Positions 61,359-64,000 of a stretch of 64,000 nt of DNA are shown piece by piece. Position 1 is the first letter of the stretch; each line of letters opens with the position of its first letter. This stretch comes from Acidobacteriota bacterium (GTDB lineage Bacteria; Acidobacteriota; Thermoanaerobaculia; Multivoradales; JBCCEF01), in assembly GCA_039030395.1 (NCBI GenBank), contig JBCCEF010000006.1, positions 62,001-126,000 of the forward strand. Direction: 5' to 3'. The notes under the pieces were generated by a model. The model did no database searches. It saw only the letters and a list, made by a program, of their open reading frames with translations, and was not told the origin of the DNA. The position numbers and the translations under genes were made by a program.

Positions 61359-61976
61359 GTGAGGAGAGGTGTGCCCAAATCCGGATGGGCGGCCCAAGGC
61401 GGTTTCAATCTGGTGGAGATGGTGGTGGCGCTGGCGGTGCTGTCCTTTCTCGCCAGCATCTCGGTGCCGCCGCTGATGCGAGCCGCTGCGGAGTCGAGAA
61501 TTCGTTTGGCGGCGGCGGAAGTCGCCCATACCTTCCACCAGGCTCGCGCCTGGGCGGTGCGCTACGGCGCCAACGTCGGCGTACGTTTTCTGCCCGGAGA
61601 GGACTTCGTGACCTGGGAGATGTTCTATGACGGCGACGGGGACGGCGTGCGGCGGGACGACATCGCCTCCGGGATCGATCCCCGGGTGCTGGGCAAGCGG
61701 CTGTCCCGCTTCGGTCCGGCCGCGCGCTTCGGCTTTCCGCCGGGGGCGCCGGCGCGGGATCCTGGTCGGCCGAGCCGGCGCCTCGATCGCCTCGACGATC
61801 CCATTCGCTTCAACCGGTCCGACATCGCCTCCTTCGACCCGCTGGGAAGCGCCACCCCGGGCTCCGTGTATTTGACCGACGGCAAATTCCGGCTGGCGGC
61901 GGTGCGGGTCGCCGGAGCGAGCGGTCGCATCCGGGTGCTGCTGTGGGATCCGGCGAAGGACGCCTGGAGAGAATGA
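61359..61976 (+). CDS. Type II secretion/type IV pilus pseudopilin (GspH/FimT-like)
   Basis: 205 residues. The prepilin peptidase site is GG-FNLVEMVVALAVLSFLAS, with the +5 Glu and a hydrophobic helix. The globular part contains FYDGDGDGVRRDD, a metal-binding-loop-like stretch common in GspH/FimT proteins. GTG at 61359 has AAGGAGG at about 7 nt. No other pilin gene is within reach, so it is an orphan in this window. Confidence 0.83.
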   Translation: MRRGVPKSGWAAQGGFNLVEMVVALAVLSFLASISVPPLMRAAAESRIRLAAAEVAHTFHQARAWAVRYGANVGVRFLPGEDFVTWEMFYDGDGDGVRRDDIASGIDPRVLGKRLSRFGPAARFGFPPGAPARDPGRPSRRLDRLDDPIRFNRSDIASFDPLGSATPGSVYLTDGKFRLAAVRVAGASGRIRVLLWDPAKDAWRE

Positions 61977-62065
61977 TGTTCGATCGACCGCCTGCAGCCG
62001 CCCCGGGGGTTTATCGACGGGCGTCGATTGACTCCCTCGAAACGACTGGAGTAAGGTTTCCGGCG

Positions 62066-62449
62066 ATGCGCGCCATCGTCGTCGTGACCACCGTGGGTAC
62101 CGAGGAACAGGCCAACCTCATCGCCCGCGAACTGCTGGTGAGGCGTCGCGCGGCCTGCGTCAACGTCCTTCCTGGAATTCGTTCCACCTACCGCTGGCAA
62201 GGCAAGATCTGCACCGACGGCGAGCTGATGTTGGTGGTCAAGACTGCCGCCTCAGAGTTCGAGGCCGTCGCCGAGACGATCCGCGAACTCCACAACTACG
62301 AGCTGCCGGAGATCCTGGCCTTCTCGGTGACCGACGGCGATGCGGGTTTCCTCGCCTGGATCGGCGAAAGCGTCGACAAGACCGCCGACTTCACCGACGA
62401 CGAAGATGAGCAGTACCAGTTCGGCAACCCCGACGACACGGACTTCTAG
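62066..62449 (+). CDS. cutA: Divalent-cation tolerance protein CutA
   Basis: 127 residues. Family motifs: EEQANLIARELLVRRRAACV, NVLPGIRSTYRWQGKI, ELMLVVKT and HNYELPEILAFSVTDGD, plus an acidic C-terminal tail of about 20 residues that is not usual. It forms trimers that bind copper or other metals. ATG at 62066. Its TAG stop begins the following repeat. Confidence 0.92.
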   Translation: MRAIVVVTTVGTEEQANLIARELLVRRRAACVNVLPGIRSTYRWQGKICTDGELMLVVKTAASEFEAVAETIRELHNYELPEILAFSVTDGDAGFLAWIGESVDKTADFTDDEDEQYQFGNPDDTDF

Positions 62450-62622
62450 CAAAAAAGGCTGCTGAAAAAATACGCTTCGCGTATTTCAGCAGCCTTTTTG
62501 CTTTCGTTTTCAGGGGGCTGCGCCCCCTCGGCTCGATGAATCGAGCCTCACCCCATCTTCGGCGGCTCCTCCGCCGCCTCACCCTGTTCGGGCTCGGATC
62601 GTGAAGTGGAGCGGCATCTAGC
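62446..62622 (+). repeat. Structured dispersed repeat, copy 10
   Basis: CTAGCAAAAAAGGCTGCTGAAA..TTTCAGCAGCCTTTTTGC (nearly perfect), CAGGGGGCTGCGCCCCCTC hairpin, GGCTCGATGAATCGAGCC hairpin, GGCGGC..GCCGCC and a CGGGCTCGGATC segment. Same orientation as copies 1 and 7. Contains the cutA stop. Confidence 0.9.
62456..62506. terminator. Bidirectional intrinsic terminator formed by repeat copy 10
   Basis: AAAAAGGCTGCTGAAA stem with TTTCAGCAGCCTTTTT and a nested TACGC..GCGTA tip. The A-run and T-run let it terminate both cutA (plus) and the convergent cystathionine synthase gene (minus). Confidence 0.75.
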
Positions 62623-62659
62623 TCCCGGATTGCCCCAATTACCCCTAGCGAATCAGGCG

Positions 62660-63814
62660 CTAGCCGAGCGCCTGGCCGAGGTCGGCCAAGAGGTCTTCGA
62701 TGCTTTCCAGCCCAACGGAGATGCGCACCAGGCCGTCCGTCAGGCCGATGGACTCGCGGCGCGCTTCGGGCACCGAGGCGTGGGTCATCGAGGCCGGGTG
62801 GGAGATCAGGGTCTCCACGCCGCCTAGGCTTTCCGCCAGGCTCATCACCTGCACTCGGTCGAGCACCTTTTTGGCCTCGTCGTAGCTGCCCATGTCAAAG
62901 GTGACCATCGCCCCGAAGCCGCTGGCTTGGCGCTTGTGGATCTCGTGGCCGGGATGGTCCGGTAGGCCCGGATAGAGCACCTTGAGAACCCGCGGATGGT
63001 CGATCAACAGGTCGACAATCCGGCGGGTGTTGCGTTCATGGCACTCCATTCGCACCGGCAGGGTCTTGATGCCGCGCATCACCAGGAAGCTGTCGAAGGG
63101 CGACAGGATGCCGCCGGAGGACTTCTGGTTGAAGTAGAGCCATTCGCTGACCTTTTCGTCGGCGCTGACCACCACACCGCCGATCGAGTCGCTGTGGCCG
63201 TTCAGGAATTTGGTGGTCGAGTGGACCACCAGGTCCGCGCCGTGCTCGATGGGGCGCTGCAGGTAGGGCGACAAGAAGGTGTTGTCCACCGTCAGCAGAG
63301 CGTTGTGCCGGTGAGCGATGTCGGAAATGGCCGCGATGTCGGTGATCTCTATCAACGGGTTGGTGGGCGTTTCGACGAACACCATGCGGGTGTTTTCGGT
63401 CATCGCCGCCGCCACCGCTTCGGGGTCTTGTGAGTCGACCCAAGTGAAGGTTAGGTTCTGGCGCTCCAGGATGTGACGAAAGAAGCGAAAGGTGCCTCCG
63501 TAGACGTTCCGTGAGGCCACCGTGTGATCGCCCGCCTCGAGCAGCGTCATGATGGCGGTGATCGCCGCCATGCCGGACGCAAAGGCGTGGCCGGTGAGGC
63601 CCCCCTCGAGGGCCGCAACGTTCTCCTCTAAAGCGTCGCGGGTCGGGTTTTGCCCCCGGGCGTACTCGTAGACGGTGTCGTGGCCGAGTGCTTCCTGCAC
63701 GTAGGTGGAGGTTTGGTAGATCGGCACGGCGACGGCGCCGGTCCGCGGATCGGGCGCCTGTCCGGAATGGATGGCGCGGGTGGAAAAGCCGAGGTTCTTA
63801 GGATCGCCCTTCAA
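62660..63814 (-). CDS. Cystathionine gamma-synthase/lyase-family PLP enzyme
   Basis: 384 residues from TTG 63814, preceded by GGGAGG at 7 nt; the frame continues upstream to 63991 without a plausible start. Family motifs: [72 protein letters not shown] and the PLP lysine in [14 protein letters not shown]. Met/Cys-metabolism trans-PLP enzymes: cystathionine gamma-synthase, gamma-lyase and O-acetylhomoserine sulfhydrylase cannot be separated by eye. Confidence 0.93.
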   Translation of the reverse strand: MKGDPKNLGFSTRAIHSGQAPDPRTGAVAVPIYQTSTYVQEALGHDTVYEYARGQNPTRDALEENVAALEGGLTGHAFASGMAAITAIMTLLEAGDHTVASRNVYGGTFRFFRHILERQNLTFTWVDSQDPEAVAAAMTENTRMVFVETPTNPLIEITDIAAISDIAHRHNALLTVDNTFLSPYLQRPIEHGADLVVHSTTKFLNGHSDSIGGVVVSADEKVSEWLYFNQKSSGGILSPFDSFLVMRGIKTLPVRMECHERNTRRIVDLLIDHPRVLKVLYPGLPDHPGHEIHKRQASGFGAMVTFDMGSYDEAKKVLDRVQVMSLAESLGGVETLISHPASMTHASVPEARRESIGLTDGLVRISVGLESIEDLLADLGQALG

Positions 63815-63967
63815 AGAATCATCCTCCCTACAACGGACACCAGCAATTGGATCTGAGCAGCCGGTGGAGACTGGATGGGGAGAAAAACGGACCGTCTTCG
63901 CCCCGGTGGGATCGCCATCGCATTGTAGCCCGTTCTCCTTATCGAAAACCAAGGGTGGGTGGGTATC

Positions 63968-64000
63968 ATGGCCCACATGAGCGACAACCATTCGAAGGCG
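63968..64000 (+). CDS. Possible start of a gene running off the right edge
   Basis: ATG at 63968 (or 63977) opens a frame (MAHMSDNHSKA) that is not closed at the window end. A purine-rich AAGGGTGGGTGGG lies upstream. Divergent to the cystathionine synthase gene. Too short to assign. Confidence 0.3.
   Translation, partial: MAHMSDNHSKA

Noticed and set aside
63815-63991. Longer N-terminus of the cystathionine synthase-family gene
   Set aside because: GGGAGG sits 7 nt before TTG 63814; upstream codons lack a start signal and the added residues match nothing in the family.

Overview
The window is a GC-rich bacterial chromosome segment that spans the replication-origin neighbourhood. The core order dnaA-dnaN-recF-gyrB-gyrA (minus strand, 39.9 to 30.8 kb) faces rpmH/rnpA-yidD-yidC-jag-rsmG-parA-parB-bactofilin (plus strand, 49.0 to 55.5 kb), with two perfect parS sites in front of rsmG. 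Gene content (tandem lepB, DUF4845, a type III PKS cluster, bactofilin, di-heme peroxidase, dense short palindromic repeats) fits a deep-branching Gram-negative such as Acidobacteriota. That placement is an inference; no rRNA gene is present to settle it.

Left third (0-25 kb), accessory metabolism. Two divergent citrate synthases (one with a fused MerR-like DNA-binding domain) are followed by a compact minus-strand cluster: type III PKS, isoprenylcysteine-type methyltransferase, ACP, fatty acyl-AMP ligase and FAD-dependent reductase. Together these look like a lipid-quinone or alkylresorcinol/alkylpyrone pathway. Next come two orphan envelope proteins, an ECF sigma/anti-sigma pair, and an 11-gene plus-strand block (12.6-23.1 kb). 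That block holds a DUF2064/TIGR04282-type transferase, a radical SAM enzyme, a phosphoesterase-like protein, an ArsM-like methyltransferase, a complete PstSCAB-type importer, a flavin oxidoreductase, a lipoprotein and an SDR. I read it as a candidate organoarsenical (or related oxyanion) biosynthesis locus with its own importer. A TPR protein and a di-heme cytochrome c peroxidase follow.

Middle (25-48 kb), mostly minus strand: PhoH-like ATPase, sugar nucleotidyltransferase, CYTH protein, M20 peptidase, CPBP protease, gyrA, gyrB, recF, dnaN and dnaA. A 714-bp gene-free stretch with DnaA-box-like sites follows, then mutY (plus), a double cNMP-domain protein, an NadR-like ATPase, a class III aminotransferase, recR, ybaB and dnaX. 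A MITE-like element and the SRP RNA gene come before the strand switch at tadA.

Right third (48-64 kb): two tRNA-Ser genes, the rpmH/rnpA-to-bactofilin operon, a membrane phosphatase-superfamily protein, pyrF, DUF4845, two lepB copies, a ComEA-like helix-hairpin-helix protein, a lone pseudopilin, cutA and a cystathionine gamma-synthase-family enzyme.

Two features stand out beyond the genes. First, a family of about ten structured repeats (110-230 bp, CTAGCAG-type end hairpins, a GGGGGCT..GCCCCC hairpin and a GAGCCC/GGGCTC hairpin) sits directly downstream of stop codons across the whole window, and one copy has become the N-terminus of PstA. Second, rnpA appears to begin upstream of rpmH and to enclose it completely in another frame, as described in Thermus.
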